Source: Fodinibius salsisoli
GTDB lineage: Bacteria > Bacteroidota > Rhodothermia > Balneolales > Balneolaceae
Direction: 5' to 3'
NCBI RefSeq assembly: GCF_026229185.1
Contig: NZ_JAGGJA010000019.1
Coordinates: forward strand, 1 to 61,542
Length of the DNA stretch: 61,542 nucleotides
The notes under the pieces are model-generated. The model was not told the origin of the DNA and ran no database searches. It saw nothing but the letters and a program-made list of their open reading frames with translations. Below, one piece after another: positions 47,239 to 55,634 of this stretch. Made by a program: the position numbers and the translations under genes. Positions within the stretch are counted from its first letter, which is position 1, and the number at the start of each line of letters is the position of its first letter.

Positions 47239-48351
47239 TTACACTTCAACTTTTATTTTGGAGGGAGAAATACCATACTTCTTTTTGAAACATTTGGCAA
47301 AATAGGATGGGTTAGAGAATCCCAATTCATATGCAATTTCTGATATGGTTAATTTTTTTTCTTTAATGAGGTTAAGTGCATATTTCAATCGGAGGTCCCG
47401 GACAAATTGAACCGGCGAGCTATTAGACATAGAATTTAATTTTCGATACAATTGTGCCCTGCTCAATCCCATCTCTCTGCTTAATTTGGCAATTGTAAAA
47501 TTGTCTTTAGAAATGTTCACATTTATATGGTCAAACAACTGCCGAATGAAATCCTGGTCAGACTTGTCGATTACTGTAATATCGGGCATATCCATTTCTG
47601 TTCGGCATAATACGCTTATCTCTTGAAATTCAATCGGTAGTGCAATTTTACCATTTTCAGCAATTTTACAATACCACATACTCTGATTAAGTGCTTGTTG
47701 AAAAATCCGGTCGTCAGTAGTAGTAACAGGTTCTCCAATACACAAGCCCATTGTGAACCTGAAGTTCCATTCATTGGATGTATACTCAACTTTGTGGGAG
47801 AGAAATTCTTCCTGGATTTCTTTTGCACAAAGAAGACAGCTTTCCGGTGTTTTAAAAACAGCAATGACTCGATCATAAGATAATTGATTTACAACGTTAC
47901 CATTGTTTTTTAAAATGAATCGTTCCGCAGCTTCACGTGGTTTCCGGGGTAGTTTTAGTTCATCAAAATCAATAAAGTCAGACAACCGGGTGACGGCGAT
48001 GATATCCAGGTTCAGGATAAATCGATATCCACCATCTGGTGTTCCGTTTTCATCTACAACTAAATCCTCTCTGTTTCTCAGGTCTTTCCCCATAAAGGCT
48101 GAGTAAAGCCCTCCCTCCACTTCCACAATATTGCATGTTTTTATCCCATTTGCTAAAAGATGTGTCTTATGAATGGCCTCTTTGTTTGGGGCCTTCATCA
48201 AACAGAAAACTTTGCCACTGTCTTCGTTAACCCAATATGCCAGGTATTTTACATGAAATTTCTCCTGAACAGCTAAATCTTTTAAATGAGCCTTTTCGGC
48301 TTCTTCAATTTTTATTCCCGGCGTATCATGACAATCCATGTATAAAGGCAT
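47239..48351 (-). CDS. AraC-type regulator with N-terminal DUF4242 and cyclase-like domains (copy A)
   Basis: The product is 370 residues. An N-terminal DUF4242-like (nickel-binding-type) ferredoxin-fold domain (about 1-80, PLYMDCHDTPGIKIEEAEKAH, YLAYWVNEDSGKVFCLMKAP) is followed by a domain like a degenerate adenylate/guanylate cyclase (about 140-245: SYDRVIAVFKTPESCLLCAKEIQEE, FRFTMGLCIGEPVTTTDD), lacking clear catalytic residues, and a C-terminal AraC helix-turn-helix (about 285-370: LSREMGLSRAQLYRKLN, ISEIAYELGFSNPSYFAKCFKKKYG). I do not know this combination. A paralogue with the same plan follows at 48462-49571. Confidence 0.75.
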   Translation of the reverse strand: MPLYMDCHDTPGIKIEEAEKAHLKDLAVQEKFHVKYLAYWVNEDSGKVFCLMKAPNKEAIHKTHLLANGIKTCNIVEVEGGLYSAFMGKDLRNREDLVVDENGTPDGGYRFILNLDIIAVTRLSDFIDFDELKLPRKPREAAERFILKNNGNVVNQLSYDRVIAVFKTPESCLLCAKEIQEEFLSHKVEYTSNEWNFRFTMGLCIGEPVTTTDDRIFQQALNQSMWYCKIAENGKIALPIEFQEISVLCRTEMDMPDITVIDKSDQDFIRQLFDHINVNISKDNFTIAKLSREMGLSRAQLYRKLNSMSNSSPVQFVRDLRLKYALNLIKEKKLTISEIAYELGFSNPSYFAKCFKKKYGISPSKIKVEV

Positions 48352-48461
48352 GGTAGTAATTGTTAAGAGTGTTATTTTTTTAATATAACTCTCAAAATCA
48401 GGTTATGTACTAATACTTTTAAAGTCTCTCTCTGTAATTCTACAGAACCAATTTTGTGAAA

Positions 48462-49571
48462 CTAAACAGCAACATTGGAAGCATTAACCCCATACTTATC
48501 CCGGAAACATTTTGAGAAATAGGAGGGATTGTTATACCCAATTTCCAGGGCTATTTCGCTAAGATTGTATCTGTTTTCTTTGATCAGTGAAAGGGCCCTG
48601 TTCAAGCGTAAATCACGAATAAATGCAACCGGAGAACGTCCGGTCGTAGCCTTAACTTTCCTGTAGAGCTGCGTACGGCTGATGCCAATTTCATGGCAGA
48701 GTCTTTCAACATTAAAGGCATTATCGGAGAGATTTTTCTCTGTTATATCAAAAAGCTTTTTGAGAAACTCTTCTTCTGCCAATTGTATCGCTTTTAATGC
48801 TGTTCTGCTTTTAGGTTTCTCCTCTGTTGTAGTGAATTTGTTAACGATATTCGATGCAACAATCTCTCCGTCATCGGCAATTAAACTAAGCCGTCGGGCA
48901 AGCACTACCGTCTGCTCAAAAAACTGGTCGCTCATCGTTACCGGCTGGCCACCTCCAATCCCGATTTTGAAGGTGATATTCCAGGATTCATCCTCCTGTT
49001 TATCAATCCGTTTTAATAACTCCTTTTGAATTTCGATGGCACAATCCATCGATTCTTCAGCTTGAGTAAAGACGCACAGAATACCATCATAGTCAGGGTT
49101 TTTAATCTCTCTTCCCTCATAAGAAGGAATAATTTGCCGAATCAGTTTTTTGGGTTTGTAGGGAATGATTAAATGCTTCATATTATTCGAACCTGCAGCT
49201 TTTGTAATCCCCCAAATATTAATCGCAAGCACAAAGCGGTATGCTTTGTCTAAATCGCCGTTTTTCCCCAATACAATTCCATGATCCAGCTGATGTGATT
49301 CCCCCATAAACAATTTATAAAAGCCGCTTTCAACCTTTACAATATTGCAGGCGATATTTCCATGAGCTTCTTGGTGAACTCCTTCGCAGGACTCCTTATC
49401 AGGTGCCTCAATGAGACAAAAGATCGTACCGGCTTCCTGGTTCACCCAAAATTGAATATACTTGACGCCGTATTTATCCTGTACAGACCTGTCTGCCATA
49501 TGCCCCCGTTTTACCGCATCGATGCTAATATCAGAAACGATATGATAATCCATGAATAAAGGCATAAGCAA
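48462..49571 (-). CDS. AraC-type regulator with N-terminal DUF4242 and cyclase-like domains (copy B)
   Basis: The product is 369 residues, same architecture as copy A: DUF4242-like (MPLFMDYHIVSDISIDAVKRGH, QFWVNQEAGTIFCLIEAP), cyclase-like (YDGILCVFTQAEESMDCAIEIQKELL, FKIGIGGGQPVTMSDQ) and AraC HTH (LCHEIGISRTQLYRKVKA, LSEIALEIGYNNPSYFSKCFRDKYG). The two are about a third identical by eye, so the duplication is old. 110 nt separate them on the same strand. The first domain probably senses a ligand or metal and controls the neighbouring oxidase and receptor genes; this is inference. Confidence 0.75.
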   Translation of the reverse strand: MLMPLFMDYHIVSDISIDAVKRGHMADRSVQDKYGVKYIQFWVNQEAGTIFCLIEAPDKESCEGVHQEAHGNIACNIVKVESGFYKLFMGESHQLDHGIVLGKNGDLDKAYRFVLAINIWGITKAAGSNNMKHLIIPYKPKKLIRQIIPSYEGREIKNPDYDGILCVFTQAEESMDCAIEIQKELLKRIDKQEDESWNITFKIGIGGGQPVTMSDQFFEQTVVLARRLSLIADDGEIVASNIVNKFTTTEEKPKSRTALKAIQLAEEEFLKKLFDITEKNLSDNAFNVERLCHEIGISRTQLYRKVKATTGRSPVAFIRDLRLNRALSLIKENRYNLSEIALEIGYNNPSYFSKCFRDKYGVNASNVAV

Positions 49572-49804
49572 AATTATTTATGATGGATATTTCAATCTAC
49601 AAAAAATAATTGAAATGTAAACTTCTGTTCTCCAGTCATTTGGTTATGGCTACTCAAACTTAACTATGGTTGGGGCTTTTTAGGAGCTCAGTATCTGTGG
49701 ATATCGGTACAGCTTTTCTTACATTTGGCAGGTAATCTGAGGGTGATCAACGAACCTGGTCGCCAGCGAAAGGTTTGGAAAGAGGATTTATTGAAATGCT
49801 GTAA

Positions 49805-50014
49805 CTAAGATACAGCAGCGTGGTTTTTGTTTTGCACCGGCAGCAAGTCCATTCCGCAATGGGGACAGGTGCCGCTTGCGTTAAATTTTTCGTCATCTTC
49901 ATGGGCTTGGCAATCACAGGGAGGGCAATAAAATGCTGGTACGGCTTTATCTTGAGCCGAAGCCAAAAGGTTAGTAAAAAGAAATAATGACAGGATACAC
50001 AGTGTTTTTTCCAT
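49805..50014 (-). CDS. Small secreted zinc-ribbon-like protein
   Basis: The product is 69 residues. A signal peptide (about 1-20, ending NLLASAQ) precedes FYCPPCDCQAHEDDEKF and TCPHCGMDLLPVQ, two Cys pairs that look like a treble-clef or rubredoxin-like knuckle, and ends KNHAAVS. The pattern CPHCGMDL resembles heavy-metal-binding (YHS/HMBD) domains of copper-handling proteins. Function unknown; 190 nt of gene-free sequence separates it from the next gene. Confidence 0.65.
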   Translation of the reverse strand: MEKTLCILSLFLFTNLLASAQDKAVPAFYCPPCDCQAHEDDEKFNASGTCPHCGMDLLPVQNKNHAAVS

Positions 50015-50197
50015 GCCGGAGAAATGATCAGTATTTATGATATTGGTATAGAAAGTAGATAGATTTCATGATTGTATACTCCCCTTAGAGAGATTAGTTA
50101 CGAGGTTTTAGCTATTTAAAATGGTGTAGTGTACTTCCCACAGAAGAAGTAAATCTTTTTGCTGGGCTGAGGTGCCTGTGATAGCTTAAACTGATAC

Positions 50198-50811
50198 TTA
50201 GGATTCTGGAACTCGGTTTGCCTGAATAACCATTACCGATTTATTCCATTGTTGTCCTCCATCCGTTGAAATATCGACACTCCACCTAAAATGATTCTCA
50301 GTTATGTCGGAAAAGGTAATCCTATGCAGCTCACCGGGTTTATATTCCGCCTTATATGTGATAGTGGTATCAGTAAGTTGGACACCTCCCAGTTCTTGAG
50401 CTCCCAAATCCAGCCATGTACCGGACAAGGCTTCAAGCCATTTCATATTCCAGGTATTAGTTTCTGAATTGTAGGCTCGGTAATTCATTCCGAGCATCAC
50501 CAGGTCTTCTTTCGTGTCTACCATCCTAAACTGATCCGCAATTACATATCCATCCAAAATAGTTTGTCCTTGCCAGGTGGCACGAAGCTTCACAGTTGTT
50601 CCATCTTCTTGTTTCACGGTAACTTTACAGTTCCATTTTCCCAGAAGGAAAGCAAAAGCTGAAAGTTGTTTCGGAGCATTTGGATTAATTTTTTCCATTG
50701 AGAAGATCTTTTTGCCTTTTCCGGGATCTGGGCATATCCACCATTGAATAATGCCACAGAAACAGTTAGAAAAATGGTGATAAGAAAAATCCGTGACTTC
50801 ACGAGAAACAT
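50198..50811 (-). pseudogene. DUF1579-like secreted protein, apparent frameshift
   Basis: The N-terminal part lies in one frame from ATG 50811: a good signal peptide (MFLVKSRIFLITIFLTVSVA, cleavage near GGYAQ). The mature DUF1579-like domain (KQLSAFAFLLGKWNCKVTV, FRWSVDISTDGGQQWNKSVMVIQANR) is in another frame, read after about 50715. One added A in the A5 run at 50710-50714 (minus-strand sense) would join them as AQIPEKAKKIFSMEK. The alternative is an in-frame start upstream at 50821, which gives a poor N-terminus. It may be a sequencing error or a true inactivation. Confidence 0.6.
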
Positions 50812-50983
50812 CCACTACCAATTATTAAGGTATACGGGCTCAGTGCTTGAGCGAGAGGCGCATCAATAATAATTTGGAGAGAAGTGCACTAAAAAGCAAA
50901 AATTAGTATTAGCGGTGTATGAATACTAAAAGAGGGGAGATCCCTATAATAATTATGTGTTTCGTCCTCCGACAGTCCTCGTT

Positions 50984-51766
50984 TCAATCCATCATAAACT
51001 GTTCCAGGGCTTGGGATACTTTTCGTAAAGCCCCGGTTTCTCCTTTGTTATTTATAAAGAGATACACCGTGTCACCGTTGGGTTTAGCAATACTGAACAA
51101 CTCAAATCCCCGCATAGATCCGTCCAGGTTTACGCTGAGCTGTCTGAAGAAGTGCTGATACCGAGCATCAAGCAATTGATCTGAGCGCACAAAGTGGTAA
51201 AATTTCAGAAGGTCATCCAGGTTAGAATACATGCCGCCACTGCCTTTGACCAGCCAGGGGGTGGGACCCCAATTGGGCGGAATATTGGGGAGCCCAATAA
51301 TTTCAGGTCCCGCACCCACAGTAAATTCTCGAAGTGCATGCCCGCCATGTTGCCCGTAGGATCCGGTATGCGACATCCCCGCCGGTTCAAAAAAGTGTTG
51401 GATCAGAAAATCCTCATACGTTTGCCCCGAAACCAATTCCACTACGGCAACCAACACGCCAAAGGCCACAAATGCACAATCGTAGCCCGAACAGGATGAA
51501 TCTGAAACAAGAATCATAACTTGTGTTGAGTTTACTTCGAATTCATTGGTATCCATAAATTGTTCGGCTTCTTCTGTGGCCTGCAAAGCAACCGATAATT
51601 CTAAAATTTCCTTCCGTAAATATATCGATAGAACATTTCTGAATTCGGATCGCCAGAGAAGAGGGACAACCCAATCATCATCTTTCTTAAGTACCTTATA
51701 AACCCACTCGTCCATATCGTTTGGTACCCACATGCTCGCAATTACATTCGTATCGACAACAATCAT
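50984..51766 (-). pseudogene. Chimera of a PIN-domain toxin and a serine-hydrolase (beta-lactamase-like) C-terminus
   Basis: Residues about 1-102 are a VapC-type PIN domain: VVDTNVIAS (Asp 5), RSEFRNVLSI (Glu 41) and SGYDCAFVA (Asp 96). From residue about 103 the frame continues as a beta-lactamase-related serine hydrolase: VELVSGQTYEDFLIQHFFEPAGM, WLVKGSGGMYSNLDDLLKFY. The hydrolase half lacks its N-terminal SxxK motif and the PIN half lacks its last strand. So a deletion joined two genes within one open frame. The product of 260 residues is probably inactive as hydrolase; PIN activity is uncertain. Downstream gene order and the antitoxin remnant support decay. Confidence 0.75.
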
Positions 51767-52005
51767 GGACGTCCCTTATCAATCGCTTGTTGAATTTCGT
51801 CCATAGAAAGGCTGCCTTTTGCTTTCTGTTTAAGTTTTTTAGCACGGGTAATTATTTGATCAGGGTCTCGTCGGTTGCTTTGGACTAATTTTTTCAAATA
51901 GACGATCACTTCACTGTTAATACTTCGATGATGTAGTTCTGCCTGTTTCTTTATTTTGGCATAGACTTCGTCGGGTATATCCCGGATTGTGATATTTGTT
52001 GGTAT
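51763..52005 (-). pseudogene. FitA/VapB-type ribbon-helix-helix antitoxin without a normal start codon
   Basis: The frame reads PTNITIRDIPDEVYAKIKKQ, then AELHHRSINSEVIVYLKKLVQS, an Arc-type RHH domain, and ends in QQAIDKGRP with a TGA that overlaps the PIN ATG (ATGA). This is the usual antitoxin-toxin coupling. No ATG, GTG or TTG lies between the upstream stop and the RHH domain; the expected start codon is ATA at 52003-52005. An ATG-to-ATA change would silence it. Missed by start-codon-based gene callers. 80 residues. Confidence 0.7.
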
Positions 52006-52073
52006 AGCAATTTGAAATTAATTTGGTTTCAAAGTGAAACTAAATAGAAGGGGCGCTTATTGTAAGAAAAGCA

Positions 52074-52190
52074 GTATAACAGACTTCTGCTTGAGCAGCA
52101 GGCGATGGATCCCTGAAACTACCTGTAATAAAAAGGTTAGCTAAAAAAACGAAAGAGGGGAAAGGATGTCCGATTGAAGCGCGGTTGTAA
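52074..52190 (-). repeat. attC-like repeat, innermost of the right array (degenerate)
   Basis: In the minus-strand reading it runs from R''-like TTACAAC (52190-52184) through CGCGCTTCAATCGGACATCC to TCGCCTGCTGC and R' GTTATAC (52080-52074). Compared with the repeat at 60169-60298 it matches in both arms and the centre but has drifted. It marks the inner boundary of the right array, just after the decayed toxin-antitoxin locus. Confidence 0.55.
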
Positions 52191-52218
52191 CGCAACCTAA
52201 ATACTAAATCTACTTGAG

Positions 52219-53865
52219 TTATTTATTTTTGATACCTGATTGAAGATAGTTCTGAGCTTCATCCAATCCTGAGCGATTTGATCCATCTGCACCTATTTTT
52301 ATTAAGGCACTATAGAACTCCGCAGCTATTTGCTGATTCTCAAGTGCTCGTGCCGCGCGTGCAACACCAAGCAGACTATTAAAACGACGGGGATATAACG
52401 CGAGTGTCTCTCTATATGCTGCCAAGGCTTCTTCGTGCTTACCTTGTTCCATCAGGAGGTCTCCAAGAAGCTCAAGTGCAGGTAGCGTCGGGGCTGGGGT
52501 AACGGGATGCTTAGCTGTCGAAGTTTCAAGATCCGCCATCTGCCGCATTAATGATTCAGCCAATGCCTCTTTGTTTTCAGCATGTGCAAGCCAGGCAGAA
52601 AGGCCCAGCTGCAAGATTTTAATTTGCTTCCTAAACAGGTCCTCACCCGCCTGGTGTGCTATCTTTTCAAGTTCGCGGATCCGTGAAACCGCACGTTTTG
52701 ACTCCTCAAGGTCGTTATTGTGGACTGCACCGAGGCCGCGTGCAAACCATGTTATCGCCTCCGGCCAGGGAAAGTCGTCCCAAGCAAGGGCATTATAGGC
52801 ACGGGGAATCAAACCAGCCGCTTCGAGCCAAGCCCGGCGTTCGAGTGCGTACCGTGCAGGCGCAGAAGATAGGTGAAAAGCCGTTTTAAAAGTTGGGTGA
52901 AGGGATTCTTTAGATTGCATATTTGTAAGTAGTGCAGAAGCTGCTTCATCATCACCCTGCTGTAGGTAAGCATAGACCATATATTCGACGGCGTGGGGAT
53001 ATTCATCCCAAATGAACTGTCCTTTGTCACCTGCCGGATGTTCAAGAGCAGCTTCGGCGGCCTGGCGATTCCCTTCGATAACCTTATCCCAATGGCCTAA
53101 GCGGGTAAAAATATGGGTTGGCATATGCAGCGCATGTGGGTTACGCGGGGCGATAGCACCATAGCTTTCAACCACGTCCAGAGATTCCTGTTCGCGCCCC
53201 CGGATATCATTTGCATGAATCAGGTAATGTATAGCCCCCGGATGAAACTGGTTCTCCGCGTGTATAGACAAAGCAATTTCTGCAGCTCGATTGTTGTAAT
53301 CAAGTCTATCTCTTTGTAGCTGTCCCGCGGATAGCAAAGAAAGTGAAAAAAAGGCTTTTACCTCAGGATCATCCGGAAATTGGTCATAAAGTTTTTTGGT
53401 AGCCTCAGCCCACCGGCCGATGCGTTCCCAATAATTTGAATCCATTGGGTCCCGGTAAAAAGCCTCGGTAGTTTCAATAAAAAGTTGTTCACGACGGGTT
53501 GGCGGATTTAAAGATTTAGCTTTACGAACCGATTCCCAGCCTTCCTTTAATTCTTCTGGTCCCGGCCGGGTCGGCCAGAGCGGCTGAAATAACGTCATTC
53601 CAATTCCCCAGTGAGCTATGGCGCAATTAGGATCCATAGCGGCTACCTTCTCGAAGGCTTCTTTTGCCAGTGGATAGGTCATGTGGTGAAGTAAGGCAAC
53701 CGCCTTGTTAAAGGGCGAAATAACTTCCTCGGAACAGGATACCTCAAACTGTACCTTGCCCAGAGCGAATTCCGGATTATTCAAATCTTGAGCAAAGAGA
53801 TCACCAGGTAATAACACCAGAAAGGTTGATATGAGGAAGAAGATACTTCCGGTTAATCGTTTCAT
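52219..53865 (-). CDS. Secreted TPR-repeat protein (cassette)
   Basis: The product is 548 residues with a signal peptide (MKRLTGSIFFLISTFLVLLPG, about 1-25). Helical TPR-like pairs run through it: AFEKVAAMDPNCAIAHWGIGM near 60-80, HYLIHANDIRGREQESLDVVESYG, HALHMPTHIFTRLGHWDKVIEGN and LEQGKHEEALAAYRETLALYPRRFNSLLGVARAA near the C-terminus. It resembles large secreted TPR proteins of Bacteroidota, function unknown. It is a large gene for a cassette; both flanks carry attC-like repeats, in the minus-strand orientation. Confidence 0.7.
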   Translation of the reverse strand: MKRLTGSIFFLISTFLVLLPGDLFAQDLNNPEFALGKVQFEVSCSEEVISPFNKAVALLHHMTYPLAKEAFEKVAAMDPNCAIAHWGIGMTLFQPLWPTRPGPEELKEGWESVRKAKSLNPPTRREQLFIETTEAFYRDPMDSNYWERIGRWAEATKKLYDQFPDDPEVKAFFSLSLLSAGQLQRDRLDYNNRAAEIALSIHAENQFHPGAIHYLIHANDIRGREQESLDVVESYGAIAPRNPHALHMPTHIFTRLGHWDKVIEGNRQAAEAALEHPAGDKGQFIWDEYPHAVEYMVYAYLQQGDDEAASALLTNMQSKESLHPTFKTAFHLSSAPARYALERRAWLEAAGLIPRAYNALAWDDFPWPEAITWFARGLGAVHNNDLEESKRAVSRIRELEKIAHQAGEDLFRKQIKILQLGLSAWLAHAENKEALAESLMRQMADLETSTAKHPVTPAPTLPALELLGDLLMEQGKHEEALAAYRETLALYPRRFNSLLGVARAARALENQQIAAEFYSALIKIGADGSNRSGLDEAQNYLQSGIKNK

Positions 53866-54033
53866 TGTACGTTGGCTGAGTTAGTAGAAAACGATCACCA
53901 CTTGCGTTACTGGAGTTCAATCAATGAACTTATCGTTTTAATAAAATAGCTGATAATAAATAAAATACCTATATAAATATTTTGAATCCCTATTTAGAAT
54001 GAAGTCATGAGACCTAAACTATTGGCTGGAGTA

Positions 54034-54207
54034 GTATAACGGCCTTGCGCATAAGCTGAAGGCCCTGTGGAATGCCACTTTGTGGCCCCGCTCTGCGGGA
54101 TTCCACAAGGGCAGGCGCCGAAGCGTTGAAATTGTTTACAAATGAAAGGTTAATGGCAAGCGGGCAAGAACAGGCGAGGCCTATCCGCTTAATTCACCTG
54201 GTTAGGT
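54034..54207 (-). repeat. attC-like repeat with hairpin insert (174 bp)
   Basis: In the minus-strand reading R'' ACCTAAC (54207-54201), then the stem AGGCCTCGCC, a variable middle with TTCCAC/TGGAAT insert (around 54068-54115), and CTTATGCGCAAGGCC to R' GTTATAC (54040-54034). The insert resembles that of repeat 6 in the left array. Confidence 0.7.
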
Positions 54208-55286
54208 GGCGTTTTACTCTTTACGTACATTTCCTGAAACACTACAACGATGATTGTTACTACTGATAATGGAATTATAAAATACAACATTATATAATTG
54301 AAAATCGGGAGCAAGTCATGTTGCGTTGCATTAAATACAAGGTACAAGGTATAAGAAATGTAGTAACTCAAAAATAAAGCACCTTCCCATCTATTGATTG
54401 TACCACCAGTGAAGAATATGGGTAGACAAGAAATTGCAACCACTATCATTATTGGGATATCAAACCCAATTACTGCTTCTGAAACTGGTATGCCTGAAGG
54501 TGCTAGAATAGTTGATACACCGAGAACTCCCAGAATGTTGAATATATTACTACCTACAACGTTTCCAACTGCAATATCACGCTCTCCTCGAATAGCTGCA
54601 ATAACCGATGTCACCACTTCAGGCATTGAAGTACCAGCAGCAACAATTGTAAGTCCAATAATCAATTCGCTAATCCCAAAATAATTCGCAAAAGTGATAA
54701 CGCTCATAACAAACCATCGTGATCCCAAAACCAATAGGGCCAGACCAATTACTACAAAAACAATATTTATTATCCAGTTTTCTTCATCCTGGAAAGTAGA
54801 CTTCTCCTGTGGTTTTAAGTCAGCCCCATTTTCTTTTGAACGATTTCGAAGACTTAAAACCACTAATATAACAATATAAATAATTAAGCAAGCTACTAGT
54901 AATAAGCCATCAAATCGGGTAAGCATTTGATCTAGACATATAAATAATACCGCTACCGAAAGCCCAATCATTAGCGGAACATCGAAACGAATCAGTTGTT
55001 GGGAAACGTAGAGAGGGACTATTAAAGCAGACAGACCTAAAATAAAGAGGATGTTGAATATATTACTTCCTATAACATTACCCAGAGCGATATCGGCCTG
55101 CCCTGACAAAGCCCCATTAATACTAATTGCCAACTCTGGAGAACTTGTTCCCAATGCCACAACTGTTAAGCCGATAACAAGTGGAGAAATTCCTAGGGCA
55201 GTTGCTATTTTCGATGCCCCGCGGACCAGTAATTCTGCTCCCAGAATAAGAAAGGTTAAACCAACTATAAATAGTAGAAGCGTCAT
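54189..55286 (-). CDS. Na+/Ca2+ exchanger (CaxB/YrbG family)
   Basis: The product is 365 residues with 10-11 membrane helices. The two inverted alpha-repeats are IATALGISPLVIGLTVVALGTSSPELAIS near 25-55 and GISELIIGLTIVAAGTSMPEVVTSVIA near 213-240, each with the G-T-S-x-P-E ion-binding signature. The last residues (PPNQVN) and the stop are encoded by the attC-like repeat. Full-length transporter genes in cassettes are uncommon. It exchanges Ca2+ for Na+ or K+ across the inner membrane. The gene-free stretch 55287-55434 follows on the right. Confidence 0.9.
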   Translation of the reverse strand: MTLLLFIVGLTFLILGAELLVRGASKIATALGISPLVIGLTVVALGTSSPELAISINGALSGQADIALGNVIGSNIFNILFILGLSALIVPLYVSQQLIRFDVPLMIGLSVAVLFICLDQMLTRFDGLLLVACLIIYIVILVVLSLRNRSKENGADLKPQEKSTFQDEENWIINIVFVVIGLALLVLGSRWFVMSVITFANYFGISELIIGLTIVAAGTSMPEVVTSVIAAIRGERDIAVGNVVGSNIFNILGVLGVSTILAPSGIPVSEAVIGFDIPIMIVVAISCLPIFFTGGTINRWEGALFLSYYISYTLYLVFNATQHDLLPIFNYIMLYFIIPLSVVTIIVVVFQEMYVKSKTPPNQVN

Positions 55287-55434
55287 TTCAAATTCTGGAC
55301 CTTAATTAGAAGCCACCTCGGAGCATTTTTGGTATCGTAAACTCTGATCTTCATAAAAACCTCTTTTTAAAACTTTAAACTATAGACGTTAAAATTTCAA
55401 GAAGATTTCTTGAGCTAATTTTTTGGGCAAAGCC

Positions 55435-55564
55435 ACCTGACGACATTTAGTATAAGCGGCGCACACCTTGATTTAAATTCAATTTTCAGTTTACTACTTG
55501 TTCGCCGGAAAAACAAAACGGACGCACCTCACCGAGGTGCGTCCGTTTAATGCGTGGGTTGTAC
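55435..55564 (-). repeat. attC-like repeat with a perfect central hairpin (130 bp)
   Basis: In the minus-strand reading R'' GTACAAC (55564-55558) to R' GTCAGGT (55441-55435). The first cassette bases GTcAGGTGGC match the complement of the exchanger-end R'' GCCACCTAAC with one change. The centre has AAACGGACGCACCTC/GAGGTGCGTCCGTTT (55516-55548), a perfect 15-bp stem with a 3-nt loop, which can also act as a terminator. Confidence 0.65.
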
Positions 55565-55634
55565 CCACATTGTTAGAATATTTCATAATGTATTTTGAAA
55601 ACAAATTTTGTTAAAACCTTATTTCAAAACAAAG

